Below the pieces are notes generated by a model that worked only from the letters and a program-made list of their open reading frames with translations, ran no database searches and was not told the DNA's origin. From positions 1 through 64,000 of the forward strand of contig NZ_AYKS02000108.1 of assembly GCF_000496755.2 (NCBI RefSeq): a DNA stretch of 64,000 bases, in the 5' to 3' direction. This document shows, one piece after another, positions 1 through 8,800 of this stretch. This DNA is from Serratia sp. DD3 (GTDB lineage: Bacteria; Pseudomonadota; Gammaproteobacteria; Enterobacterales; Enterobacteriaceae). Both the position numbers and the translations under genes were made by a program. Position 1 is the stretch's first letter; each line of letters opens with the position of its first letter.

Positions 1-66
1 GCCCTCAGTGTCAGCATAGTTGTCACCCCCTTCTAAACATAGATCCAGAGGGCGATGGAGTGACAA

Positions 67-549
67 GTGAAACGTATTTCTTCAGAACGTAAAGTCAGCG
101 TGTTGGCAAAATTGCTACCCCCTTACAATATGACCGTCGCGGCAGTTGCACAGATGGAAGGGATATCGGAAGCTACTCTCTACAATTGGCGTAATCAGGC
201 TAAAACAGAGGGGAAACCGGTGCCCGGTGCAGAGAAAAACAGTGAACAGTGGCCTGCAGAAGCGCGGCTGGCGGTTATCGTGGAAACGGCAACATTAAGT
301 GAAGCGGAAATCGCAGAATACTGCCGTAAAAAGGGGCTTTACCCCGCACAGATAGCGCAATGGAAACAGGCCTTTTTACAAGTGCCTTCCCTTGATGATA
401 AAGCCGCCCTCAAGCAAAGCCAGAAAGAAAACAAGCAGTTGAAAAAGGAACTGCTCCGTAAAGAAAAGGCTCTGGCGGAGGCGGCAGCGATCCTGGTGTT
501 AAGAAAAAAGCTCAGGGACTACTACGGGGAAACGGACGAGGACGACTGA
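67..549 (+). CDS. IS3-family transposase OrfA
   Basis: This 160-residue protein starts at a GTG preceded by GGAG at a good distance. It is a helix-turn-helix DNA-binding subunit: residues 1-45 hold a transposase_8-like HTH (AQMEGISEATLYNWR), a second HTH-like stretch covers about 65-105, and a basic coiled-coil tail (KENKQLKKELLRKEKAL) fits the leucine-zipper dimerisation segment of IS3 OrfA proteins. By family analogy it binds the IS ends and is also the N-terminal part of an OrfAB fusion made by -1 frameshifting at 504-510. It appears intact. Confidence 0.85.
   Translation: MKRISSERKVSVLAKLLPPYNMTVAAVAQMEGISEATLYNWRNQAKTEGKPVPGAEKNSEQWPAEARLAVIVETATLSEAEIAEYCRKKGLYPAQIAQWKQAFLQVPSLDDKAALKQSQKENKQLKKELLRKEKALAEAAAILVLRKKLRDYYGETDEDD
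504..510 (+). other. A6G slippery heptamer for -1 ribosomal frameshift
   Basis: The orfA codons read AGA AAA AAG here, giving A AAA AAG. A -1 slip moves ribosomes into a frame that is open without a stop from this point through orfB to 1580. A6G is the best known slippery motif for IS3-family OrfAB synthesis, so the active transposase is most likely the fused 67-1580 product. Confidence 0.7.
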
Positions 550-620
550 CATCCAGCGAGGAACGGCAGCAGTTTATCGCCTGGATAAATGAGGCCGTCG
601 CTGCCGGTGCACGGCGTGCG

Positions 621-1580
621 GTGGCCTGCCGCGAAGTTGAGCTCAGTGTACGTACCTGGCAACGGTGGCAAAAATCACCGGAAGACCAAAGGACAATAGT
701 GGTTCGCCCGGTGCCAGCCAATCGCCTGAGTGTGGAAGAAGAGCAGCAGATACGGGTTGTTTGCCATCAACCGGCATATGCCAGTCTGCCGCCGTCACAA
801 ATCGTGCCACGGCTGGCGGATAAGGGAATTTATCTGGCCAGTGAATCGACCTTTTACCGGGTTCTGCGGCGTCACGGGGAAGTTCATCACCGAGGCCGTC
901 GTCTCAAGCCAAGCCGGGTAAAAGCGCCCACCACGTTTACGGCCACCGGGCCCTGCCAGGTATGGACTTGGGACATTACCTGGCTTCCTTCAGTGGTACG
1001 CGGTCGCTGGTATTATCTGTACCTGGTGGAGGATGTGTTCAGCCGTAAAATCACCGGTGCTGAAGTGCATGAAATCGAAAGTGGTGAGTTGGCAGCCATA
1101 CTGATACAACGCACGGTTCTGCGGGAGCACTGTTATCGCCAGCCACTGGTGCTGCATGCAGATAATGGTGCAGCGATGAAGTCACAGACACTACAGGTCA
1201 AGTTGACAGAGCTGAATATCTCGCCTTCGCACAGCCGACCGCGTGTAAGCAATGATAATGCGTATGTGGAGTCGTTGTTCCGCACGTTGAAATATGTACC
1301 GAATTGGCCCTCATCAGGCTTTAAAACGCTGGAAGAAGCACGAGTCTGGGTGGATAAGTTTACCGGTTGGTATAACGAAGAGCACCGGCACAGTGGTATA
1401 GGCTATGTGACGCCATTACAGCGGCATACAGGTGAGGACAAGGTGTTGTTGGCCCAACGAGACAAGGTGTATCAAGCTGCGAGAGCCGCGAACCCCAAAC
1501 GTTGGTCAGGGCAAACGCGAAACTGGCAACGGCAGGATAGCGTCACGCTCAACCCAGAGCGGGAAAAACAGGCCGCATAA
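621..1580 (+). CDS. IS3-family transposase OrfB (DDE catalytic domain)
   Basis: This is the catalytic part of the transposase, 319 residues from the GTG at 621, although the frame is open upstream to the slippery site at 504-510 and the working protein is probably the OrfAB fusion. The order is an HTH_21-like region (about 45-100) and then an rve integrase core. The triad is visible as D118 (TWDITWL), D181 (HADNGAA) and E217 (NDNAYVESLF), with 35 residues between the second D and E, the DD(35)E spacing of IS3 elements. The end is basic, as usual. The gene shows no disruption, so the copy may be active. Confidence 0.85.
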   Translation: MACREVELSVRTWQRWQKSPEDQRTIVVRPVPANRLSVEEEQQIRVVCHQPAYASLPPSQIVPRLADKGIYLASESTFYRVLRRHGEVHHRGRRLKPSRVKAPTTFTATGPCQVWTWDITWLPSVVRGRWYYLYLVEDVFSRKITGAEVHEIESGELAAILIQRTVLREHCYRQPLVLHADNGAAMKSQTLQVKLTELNISPSHSRPRVSNDNAYVESLFRTLKYVPNWPSSGFKTLEEARVWVDKFTGWYNEEHRHSGIGYVTPLQRHTGEDKVLLAQRDKVYQAARAANPKRWSGQTRNWQRQDSVTLNPEREKQAA

Positions 1581-1616
1581 ATTAACTCAGGACGACAACT
1601 ACCTTGACACTTACCG

Positions 1617-1874
1617 CAGCGTTTTAAAGCCTGATGAGGGCCAATTCGGTACATATTTCAACATGCCGAACAACGACTCCACATACGCATTATCGTTGCT
1701 TACACGCGGTCGGCTGTGCGAAGGCGAGATATTCAGCTCTGTCAACTTGACCTGTAGTGTCTGTGACTTCATCGCCGCACCATTATCTGCATGCAGCACC
1801 AGTGGCTGGCGATAACAGTGCTCCCGCAGAACAGGTTCTGCGGCGTCACGGGGAAGTTCATCACCGAGGCCGTC
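1617..1874. mobile_element. Scrambled remnant of a second copy of the same IS
   Basis: Positions 1617-1833 are an inverted, slightly diverged copy of orfB DNA from about 1117-1331. It encodes on the minus strand the segment around HADNGAAMKS and NDNAYVESLF, with small changes such as GML for RTL. It joins at 1834-1874 to a direct-orientation copy of about 862-902. The two pieces share the microhomology GTTCTGCGG at the junction. Neither part can encode a transposase. This looks like a deletion/inversion scar. Confidence 0.8.
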
Positions 1875-1980
1875 ACCTCAACGGATATGCGAAGTCGTGA
1901 TAATAATAAACATTATTTATTGTTGCCATTTTGTTTCTATTTTGCTCCAATATGTAAAATTTTTTAAACTGGTTGCTAAC

Positions 1981-2754
1981 ATGTTTTTTCAGAAAGGCTC
2001 ACTAGACGATTCGATAAAATCTGTTAAGCATACCTATGTGCACGGAATAGAAGAACCTGTTCATTCACACCAAGTGGTTCAGCTACTACACATCATTAGT
2101 GGGGTTATCCGTGTTTACACAGACACCAACTGCTGGGTAATTCCACCATCACGAGGTCTTTGGATTCCAGCAGGCACTCCTCACAGTCTAATAGCAGTTG
2201 GTACTGTAGAGATAAGAACATTATTCATTGAACCTTTAGCTAGAGCAGACTTAACTAATGTGTGTGGCATATTTCAGGTCGGTTCTTTGTTAAGAGAGTT
2301 GATTATAGCTGCATCTGAATTCAAAGAAGAGGTTGCAAGAGGGAGTCGTGAAGAGCGAATCCAAGAACTTATCCTAGATGAGTTGCGTCTTTTGCATTTT
2401 ACTGATTTTAATGTGCCGATGCCAAAAGATAAGATACTCCTTAACTTTTGCAATCGTGTTTCAGATAGGCTAGATCATCCTTGGGAATTACCTGATGCAG
2501 CACAACTCCTTAGTGTTTCAGAGAAAACCATTTCCAGAAAATTTCATAGCGAAACGGGCTTAAGTTTCGGTGAATGGCTCCGTCGTTTCCGCATTCTAAA
2601 AAGTATGGAACTGTTGGCAAGTGGCTATACTGTCCTAGATACAGCGATTGCTGTAGGCTATGATAGCCACAGCTCATTTAGTACCATGTTTAAAAAGCGA
2701 GTAGGTATTTCCCCAAATAACTTTGTAGCCAATAAAGTTGAAAGCACGGTTTAA
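1981..2754 (+). CDS. AraC-family transcriptional regulator of the biosynthetic island
   Basis: A 257-residue DNA-binding regulator. Residues 20-90 form a cupin-like sensor (EPVHSHQVVQLLHI and WIPAGTPHSL), and residues about 150-250 hold the paired AraC helix-turn-helix motifs (DAAQLLSVSEKTISRKF and DTAIAVGYDSHSSFSTMF). I chose the ATG at 1981 because the 28 extra upstream residues from 1897 are hydrophobic and not family-like. It is convergent with the reductase gene at the end of the minus-strand operon, and the two overlap by 4 bases. It shares the AT-rich composition of that operon, so it is the likely local activator or repressor. The ligand is unknown; the pathway product is a reasonable guess. 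Confidence 0.8.
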   Translation: MFFQKGSLDDSIKSVKHTYVHGIEEPVHSHQVVQLLHIISGVIRVYTDTNCWVIPPSRGLWIPAGTPHSLIAVGTVEIRTLFIEPLARADLTNVCGIFQVGSLLRELIIAASEFKEEVARGSREERIQELILDELRLLHFTDFNVPMPKDKILLNFCNRVSDRLDHPWELPDAAQLLSVSEKTISRKFHSETGLSFGEWLRRFRILKSMELLASGYTVLDTAIAVGYDSHSSFSTMFKKRVGISPNNFVANKVESTV

Positions 2755-3803
2755 ATATCGTTAACTACTTCACATGTGCCTATTGGATAGGTGCAACAAG
2801 CTAGCCTGTTACCGTCGAGTATACTTTGAGACGATAATACCTCAGTACAACCTCCTGTAGTTTCTCCTTTAACTCGAACAATACAGGCTCCACACAGGCC
2901 ATTCCGACAGACTGATGGAATATATAACCCACTAGACTCTGCTAGCTCTAACAGAGTTTTATCTCCATTTGCTTGAACTACAGTCCCTGAGTCATTGAAT
3001 ACGACATCAAAAATACTATCTTTATAATGATCTGGGGCATTGACAGAGAATATCTCACTAATTATATTTTCGGTAAGAATACCGATATCCGCTAGAATAG
3101 ACGTGAGACTTTCGACATAACCTCCCGGGCCGCATATAAACACTTTCCTAGCTACAATATCGGGACACTTAATTAGTATTTCTTGAACAGCTATTCGTCC
3201 ATAAGAATAAACCTTACTTTTTGAGGGCATTCTAGAAAAATTAACATTCACATCAATGTTTTGATAACTGTTCTGCAATTTTAAAATCTCATCTTGAAAA
3301 AGGAAATCTTTAGGCTCTTTAAAACTCAAAAATACCTGAGAATGAAATGAAGCATGCTCCTTTGCCAAAAGTGTCAAGATAGGCATAATAGGTGTCATTC
3401 CACTTCCAGCTGAAAAAAAAGCAAAATTTCTATTTTTTTTCCAGTCTTCTGATAAAAGATGGAAACTTCCCATGGGCTCTGAAATTTGGCAAGGCATACC
3501 TAAAAAAGAATTATCAAAAAGCCAGTTAGATACAAAACCTGAGTCAACTTTTTGAATAGTTAATCGATAGTAATTCTCATTGCTAACTAAGGCAGAGATC
3601 GAGTAGTAACGACTATAAGAAACATTATTGATCTCCAGAGTAAATAAAACATATTGTCCTGGTATTGGGTTCTTTATTTCACCTTCTAAAGGTTCTACAG
3701 TAAGAGATATCGCCCTATGACTCTCTTTAAGGACTTGTATGACTCTAAAAGAATAAGAGTTATTATTCCTAATAGCTAATTGAGGAGATAATTTCAATTT
3801 CAA
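2751..3803 (-). CDS. Flavin-dependent reductase with C-terminal 2Fe-2S ferredoxin domain
   Basis: A 350-residue NAD(P)H-dependent electron-transfer protein of the phenol-hydroxylase/PaaE reductase type. In order: an FAD-binding barrel (about 15-115, with RYYS at 65-68), an NAD(P)-binding domain (AGSGMTPIM near 132-140, CGPGGYVES near 225-232) and a plant-type ferredoxin domain (about 265-350) with cluster cysteines C299, C304, C307 and C336 or C337. It is the last gene of the minus-strand operon, 71 bases after the transporter. Such reductases feed electrons to oxygenases, so it plausibly serves the diiron N-oxygenase encoded upstream. That pairing is inference from context. Confidence 0.85.
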   Translation of the reverse strand: MKLKLSPQLAIRNNNSYSFRVIQVLKESHRAISLTVEPLEGEIKNPIPGQYVLFTLEINNVSYSRYYSISALVSNENYYRLTIQKVDSGFVSNWLFDNSFLGMPCQISEPMGSFHLLSEDWKKNRNFAFFSAGSGMTPIMPILTLLAKEHASFHSQVFLSFKEPKDFLFQDEILKLQNSYQNIDVNVNFSRMPSKSKVYSYGRIAVQEILIKCPDIVARKVFICGPGGYVESLTSILADIGILTENIISEIFSVNAPDHYKDSIFDVVFNDSGTVVQANGDKTLLELAESSGLYIPSVCRNGLCGACIVRVKGETTGGCTEVLSSQSILDGNRLACCTYPIGTCEVVNDI

Positions 3804-3874
3804 AAAATACCTATATGAATTTGTATAAATGGAAGCTGTAAGAAACTCTCAGCTTCCCCAAATAAATTAAAAAA

Positions 3875-4765
3875 TTATTGATCAGTAACTATAACACTCC
3901 TCCTTCCTTTGAGTGTAACTAGTTTATTACTGTATTGGATGATTGCTATACCCCCAATAGTAATTACAGCTCCGATCCAGTTTACGATTGTGACTTTCTC
4001 ATCTAGGATAATAATGCTTCCCATCATTGCAAAGAATGGCATTAATAGACTGAATGGAGAAATCTGATCAACACTGAATTTAATTAGTAGCTTATACCAA
4101 AGTATAAATGCTAATACTCCACCAAATATCGCTGTATAAAAAAGTGCTCCCCACGCTTCTAAGCTAGCTGTGCGCAGAGATTCTAGTTGACCTTTCTCGG
4201 TCAAGAAAGAGATAAACAATAGAGCAGGGAATGCAATAAGGGATACAGTGGCATTGAGACCGACCGGGTCAAATGGGCCAAATTTTCGCACACAAATGTT
4301 ACCGAGAGCAAACATCAAAGCTGAACATGCAATAATAAATAAACCAGTGATGTTAGTATTCTCTTGTGGCATGCCAAGTATAAGAGATACACCGATGAGA
4401 CAAATGGCGGTACCACTCATGGCATATTTCGTCATTTTTTCACCCAGCAAGATCGAGCCTAATAGCAGGGTGAAGATTGCGTTCGTCTGATATACAATCA
4501 TACCAGAGGTTACGTCCGCGTATTTAAAACCTATATATAGCAAAGCAAAGTGAGCAACTCCCTGAGTAAACCCAACCGTCGCTGCAAGCCTAAATTGTCC
4601 CTTCAACCTACTTAAAAATGGCATCAATAGAATAAACATGAATAAAAAACGTAATGAAACCATAAATATTGGAGGAAATTGACCAATACCGAATTTCAGC
4701 ATTACGGCTTGAATACCCCAAATGAAAGGAACTCCTATTGCCACTATAAACCAAATAGTGCTCAT
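3875..4765 (-). CDS. DMT-superfamily (EamA) transporter, probable exporter of the cluster product
   Basis: A 296-residue inner-membrane protein with about ten hydrophobic segments in two repeated EamA halves. It opens with MSTIWFIVAIGVPFIWGIQ, and the second half begins around residue 145. Family members export amino acids and small metabolites by exchange with protons. It sits 12 bases after the second SRPBCC gene and shares the AT-rich composition of the operon, so export of the small N-oxygenated product is a reasonable inference. The substrate cannot be read from the sequence. Confidence 0.8.
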   Translation of the reverse strand: MSTIWFIVAIGVPFIWGIQAVMLKFGIGQFPPIFMVSLRFLFMFILLMPFLSRLKGQFRLAATVGFTQGVAHFALLYIGFKYADVTSGMIVYQTNAIFTLLLGSILLGEKMTKYAMSGTAICLIGVSLILGMPQENTNITGLFIIACSALMFALGNICVRKFGPFDPVGLNATVSLIAFPALLFISFLTEKGQLESLRTASLEAWGALFYTAIFGGVLAFILWYKLLIKFSVDQISPFSLLMPFFAMMGSIIILDEKVTIVNWIGAVITIGGIAIIQYSNKLVTLKGRRSVIVTDQ

Positions 4766-4777
4766 ATGCTATTCCTC

Positions 4778-5263
4778 TTAGTCAACAATATACTCTCGAA
4801 CGCTACATATTTTCGCGACGTTAGATAAAGCAGATTTCGCAAAAGTTGATAAGAACGTGTCTAGATCGTCTTGAGAACCTATTTTTGGCTCACCCGCCAT
4901 CTCCCAGATGATCTTGCTACGGTCTCCAGGCAATTGCTCAACCTGCATATATTCCCACAGATTGCGTATATTGAGCGAGGTAGAAATAATATTGAAATGC
5001 ATTTTCATGTTGACTGGATCATAAGCAGATATCTGGTCAACTACATAGTCCCCAGAATTAAAACTTTTAACTCTGACTTGTCCAATACCCTCCCCAATTA
5101 TTTGACATCTATCTAGACCATCAGTGAAACGGTCAAAACGGGAGAAGTCACCTACAATACTCCATACCAAACTTGCAGTGGCGTTTAACTCAAGTTCAGT
5201 TCTAACTGTTTGAGTTTTAGAAATACTCGGAAAAATACGGCGAAATGATAAATTGATATTCAC
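4778..5263 (-). CDS. SRPBCC (polyketide cyclase/dehydrase-like) protein, copy 2
   Basis: A helix-grip-fold protein of about 161 residues with a hydrophobic ligand cavity. It is a paralogue of the preceding gene: shared stretches include VWSIVGDFS, NLW and IW-(D/E)-(I/M)-AGEP. I place the start at the GTG at 5263 because AAGGA lies seven bases before it and the length then matches the 162-residue paralogue; an ATG at 5308 is possible. MgoD/PvfD/HamE-type proteins of related signal clusters are also of this fold, but their exact step is unclear to me. It has diverged strongly from its neighbour, so the two may have different jobs. Confidence 0.75.
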   Translation of the reverse strand: MNINLSFRRIFPSISKTQTVRTELELNATASLVWSIVGDFSRFDRFTDGLDRCQIIGEGIGQVRVKSFNSGDYVVDQISAYDPVNMKMHFNIISTSLNIRNLWEYMQVEQLPGDRSKIIWEMAGEPKIGSQDDLDTFLSTFAKSALSNVAKICSVREYIVD

Positions 5264-5314
5264 TTTATAGTCCTTATAAAAGTGGACATAAGTGCCCACT
5301 ACATACAATTAAAA

Positions 5315-5803
5315 TCAAGCTGCTTTAGCTGTCTCAATAATTTGCTTCACATTTTTTAAAGCAGCTTGAGCAAAACCTGCTACAAATGCTTCAAAGTCTT
5401 GTTGGGTTGTCGTTTCGTGCCATGGCTCTCCTGCAATGTCCCATATGGCTTCACAGTGTTCAGCATCTAACTGGTTAACCCGCATGGATGACCATAAATT
5501 ACCAATGTCCATATTTGTGTAGACTAAACTCCATTCCATCAACATTTCTTTATCGTCTCGATAGTTCAGTTGTTCCAATACGACGTGACCATCAGCGAAG
5601 AATTTTTTACGCACTGAACGCACACCTTCTCCTGTCATCTCAATACGTTCTAAACTATCAATAAATTTATTAAATCCAGAAAAATCACCAACGATTGACC
5701 ATATTTCACTTGGCGAACCCTTGATAGTTATCGGCGTGCTTATTGTTCTCACTGCTGGAACATTAATGAGAGTCGAACGTTTTTCTTCATAGTGCTTACC
5801 CAT
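5315..5803 (-). CDS. SRPBCC (polyketide cyclase/dehydrase-like) protein, copy 1
   Basis: A 162-residue START/Bet v1-like protein. The central pattern SEIWSIVGDFSGFNKFIDSL followed by a beta-rich core and a long C-terminal helix (FEAFVAGFAQAALKNVK) is typical of SRPBCC cyclase-like proteins. The start is well supported by AAGGAG seven bases upstream. It lies 27 bases after the NRPS-like gene. Proteins of this family accompany AurF-like and NRPS proteins in the mgo, pvf and ham clusters, where a role in shaping the final N-oxygenated product is likely. The tandem duplicate downstream is unusual for those clusters as I remember them. Confidence 0.75.
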   Translation of the reverse strand: MGKHYEEKRSTLINVPAVRTISTPITIKGSPSEIWSIVGDFSGFNKFIDSLERIEMTGEGVRSVRKKFFADGHVVLEQLNYRDDKEMLMEWSLVYTNMDIGNLWSSMRVNQLDAEHCEAIWDIAGEPWHETTTQQDFEAFVAGFAQAALKNVKQIIETAKAA

Positions 5804-5830
5804 ATATTATCTCCTTAAAATGTTTTTCTA

Positions 5831-8800
5831 TTAATAATTTACTACCCTTTCAACTTCGTTTTTTTGGATGAAACCACTTGAAATCAGAAAACCTAAATTT
5901 GCATCAACTAATTTTTGGTCCTTTTCTGGATAATCTATTCCGGATAGCTGTAGTCTATTCATTGTCTGAGAATATTCTATATTAGATATATCACCAATAT
6001 CTTCATTTTTATCATCAAGATAGAACGATACTACCTGATACAAAGCATTTGATGGATCAAGGGTTAATAGATTTTTCCGCCACTCAGTATCTGGAATGAA
6101 TTCAATTTCTATCCCATGATGTTGAAGCCTTCCAACATACTCTTTCCAAGATAAAGGCTTTGGATTATGGAAGTGCAGCACGGAAACATGCTTTAATTTA
6201 TCTAGTGTTCCTTCAACAACTCCTTCCGCTATAAAGTCCACCGGACACAGATCAAATTGAATATCCCAATCTGGAGCCACTCCCATTTGGGCTGCACCTT
6301 TAAGTAATAGAAGAATTCGGTTTTGATCCGGGAAGCAATGGCCAGTCTTAGAATGTCCGCAGATGTTCCCCGGACGTACAAGGGTAACTGGTAAACCTCG
6401 TTCATGGGCTTGCCATACTAATTGCTCTGAAACCCACTTAGTCAAGTTGTACCCGTTATTTACAAAGGCTGGCAATTGTCCAGCAGGACCATCCTCTACG
6501 ATACGGCCTGATTCGTCGATGTTACTTGCTGCTGACAGAGTTGATATAAATACCATCTGTTTCTGTATAGAGGTACAGGCGAGTTGCAACAAGTCAATCG
6601 TTGAGCGTACATTTTCATTGAACAAATACTTGTAGTCATAGATATGATTTACTTGAGCTCCATTATGATAGATTACATCTATTTCATTCTTTAAGAATTC
6701 ATAATCTTCGTTATTAATACCTAACCTAGACTCAGCGAGGTTACCACAAATTACTTTAATCTTGGGATTGTTATTTAGGCTTTTGATCCCAAATTTTTTT
6801 GAGGAGTCGGATAGTTTATTGAAAGCATGATCTCGTGAACTAGCTCTAATAAGACAATAAACTGTCGCTTCAGTTTTATTGATTAATTGCTCTAAAATAT
6901 GAGCACCTAAAAAACCTGTAGCACCAGTTAGAAGTACGTTTCGAGGTCTGAAAGCAAAGGGGTTTTCATCACTCAAAGGCCTGATATTATGCTGAAGAAC
7001 CATATCGGCGTAGATATGATCAGATATCTGTGCCCCCTTTGTCATATCTTGTTCTGTTAACAAATTGCTTAATGCATCAATCGTAGGGTTTTCCATGAAA
7101 CGTGCCAATGTAAAGTTTCCTACGTAGGTATTTTTTACTACGAGCAACATTTTGGAGACTAATAGTGAGTGCCCCCCTAAATCAAAGAAAGATGATTTTA
7201 GAGATATTTCTTCCTCAGTGATATCCAAAATTTCAGCCCAGATTTTTCTAAGTTCGGACTGGAGCTCTACCCAGACTTCAGATACGTCACTAGAGGTGTT
7301 TTTAATTTTAAATTCGATTAATTTTCTTCTGTCGACTTTACCGTTTTCGGTGTATGGAAAATCATCAACCTCAATTATATATGTAGGCATCATGTAATTA
7401 GGTAAAAAAGCCTCTAACTTCATTCTAAGAGACTCTATACTTGCTTTTGGCTCAGGCCCTTTGACAAAGGCTCTTACCTGTCTTTTATCATCTGATACAA
7501 CAATACATCCCGAATACATATTTAGTCTCAGAATTGAGTTTTCTATTTCGCCTAGTTCAACTCTAAATCCACGAATTTTTACCTGATTATCTTTCCTACC
7601 AACGAAATTGATTTCACCATTACTATCCCAGAAGCAAATATCACCAGTGCGGTACATTTTACAGCACGAAGCTAGGGTATTCATTTGAACAAATCTCTCG
7701 TTGGTTTGTTTTTCATCGTTCACATAGCCTGGTCCTACTCCTGGTCCTGATATATAAAGCTCTCCTTGCTCTAGAGTCTGGCAAGGATGACCGAACTCAT
7801 TAACAAGATAAATCTTGGTATTCTGAATCGGTTTACCGATGATTTTGTTATTACATTTAGGATCGAATCTTTTGCTGGTAGCCAATACTGTACATTCAGT
7901 TGGACCATAAATGTTGACTAGATTGCATTGTTGAGACCAATGATCAATAGTTGCACTATCACAGACATCGCCACCAGTAACAATGTATTCCATAGTCGAC
8001 CATTCGTATTTTGGTAGTGCGGAAAGCATTGCTGGTGGAATAAAGCAGTGTGTTACCTGTTCAGCTTGCACGAGTTCATCTAATTTACTAAAGTCATGCC
8101 GCTGCTCCTGAGTAGGGACAACAAGTGTAGACCCAGTAATTAATGCAGGGAAAATATCCAGTAATGATGCATCGAACGAAACCGTAGTAAATTGTAAGCA
8201 TTTCGAATTATTAGTAAGGTTGGTTTCATTACAGTACCAATTGATAAAGTGGCTGATATTTTCATGAGTTAGTTGCACACCTTTAGGCGTACCAGTCGAT
8301 CCTGAAGTGTAGATCGTTGTTGCTCTAGATTTTCCTGACACCGGGATACCGGATCTCTGCCAAGTACGAGTTCCTTCAGTTTCCAACTCCTCGAGACAAT
8401 AATGCTTAATTGTATTGCTTGTTTGTAATGAACAACCTATCAATATATCGGGGGCTGATTTCTCCAGAATGTTTCGGATCCGGTCTTCTGGATACTCAGG
8501 GTCAATAGGGATATAGCATCCATCAATTTTAAGAATTGCTAGAATTACTGCATATAACTCTATTGATTTGGGTAAAGCCACCGCAATGGTTGGTTGCCGG
8601 TCTGAATCGATAACATCTAATTTTTCAACCAATCTGTTGGAATAATTTTCGACCTTAACCTTTAACTCATTGTAGGTTATAGACTGGTTATTAAATTTGA
8701 TAGCCGTTTTAGTAGGTACGCGAGTCGAAGTATACTCAAAAGCTGCATAGAGATCCTTTTCATAGGAAATATTTCCTTTGAACGTATCGTTAGATTTGTG

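Larger units (their letters stand above)
9..1609 (+). mobile_element. IS3-family insertion sequence
   Basis: The element encodes two overlapping-frame transposase ORFs (orfA 67-549, orfB to 1580) flanked by short imperfect terminal inverted repeats. The left end at 9-24 (TGTCAGCATAGTTGTC) matches the complement of 1594-1609 at all but about three positions. The two-ORF layout, the A6G slippery site and the DD(35)E catalytic triad are typical of IS3-family elements. I cannot see a convincing target-site duplication. The right end runs directly into debris of a second related copy, so the insertion is probably nested in or beside older IS DNA. The ends are called by eye and may be off by a few bases. 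Confidence 0.8.

Noticed and set aside
1432..1815. 127-codon plus-strand frame across the end of orfB and the IS remnant
   Set aside because: It is an out-of-frame reading of transposase DNA running into the inverted remnant; no domain and no ribosome site.
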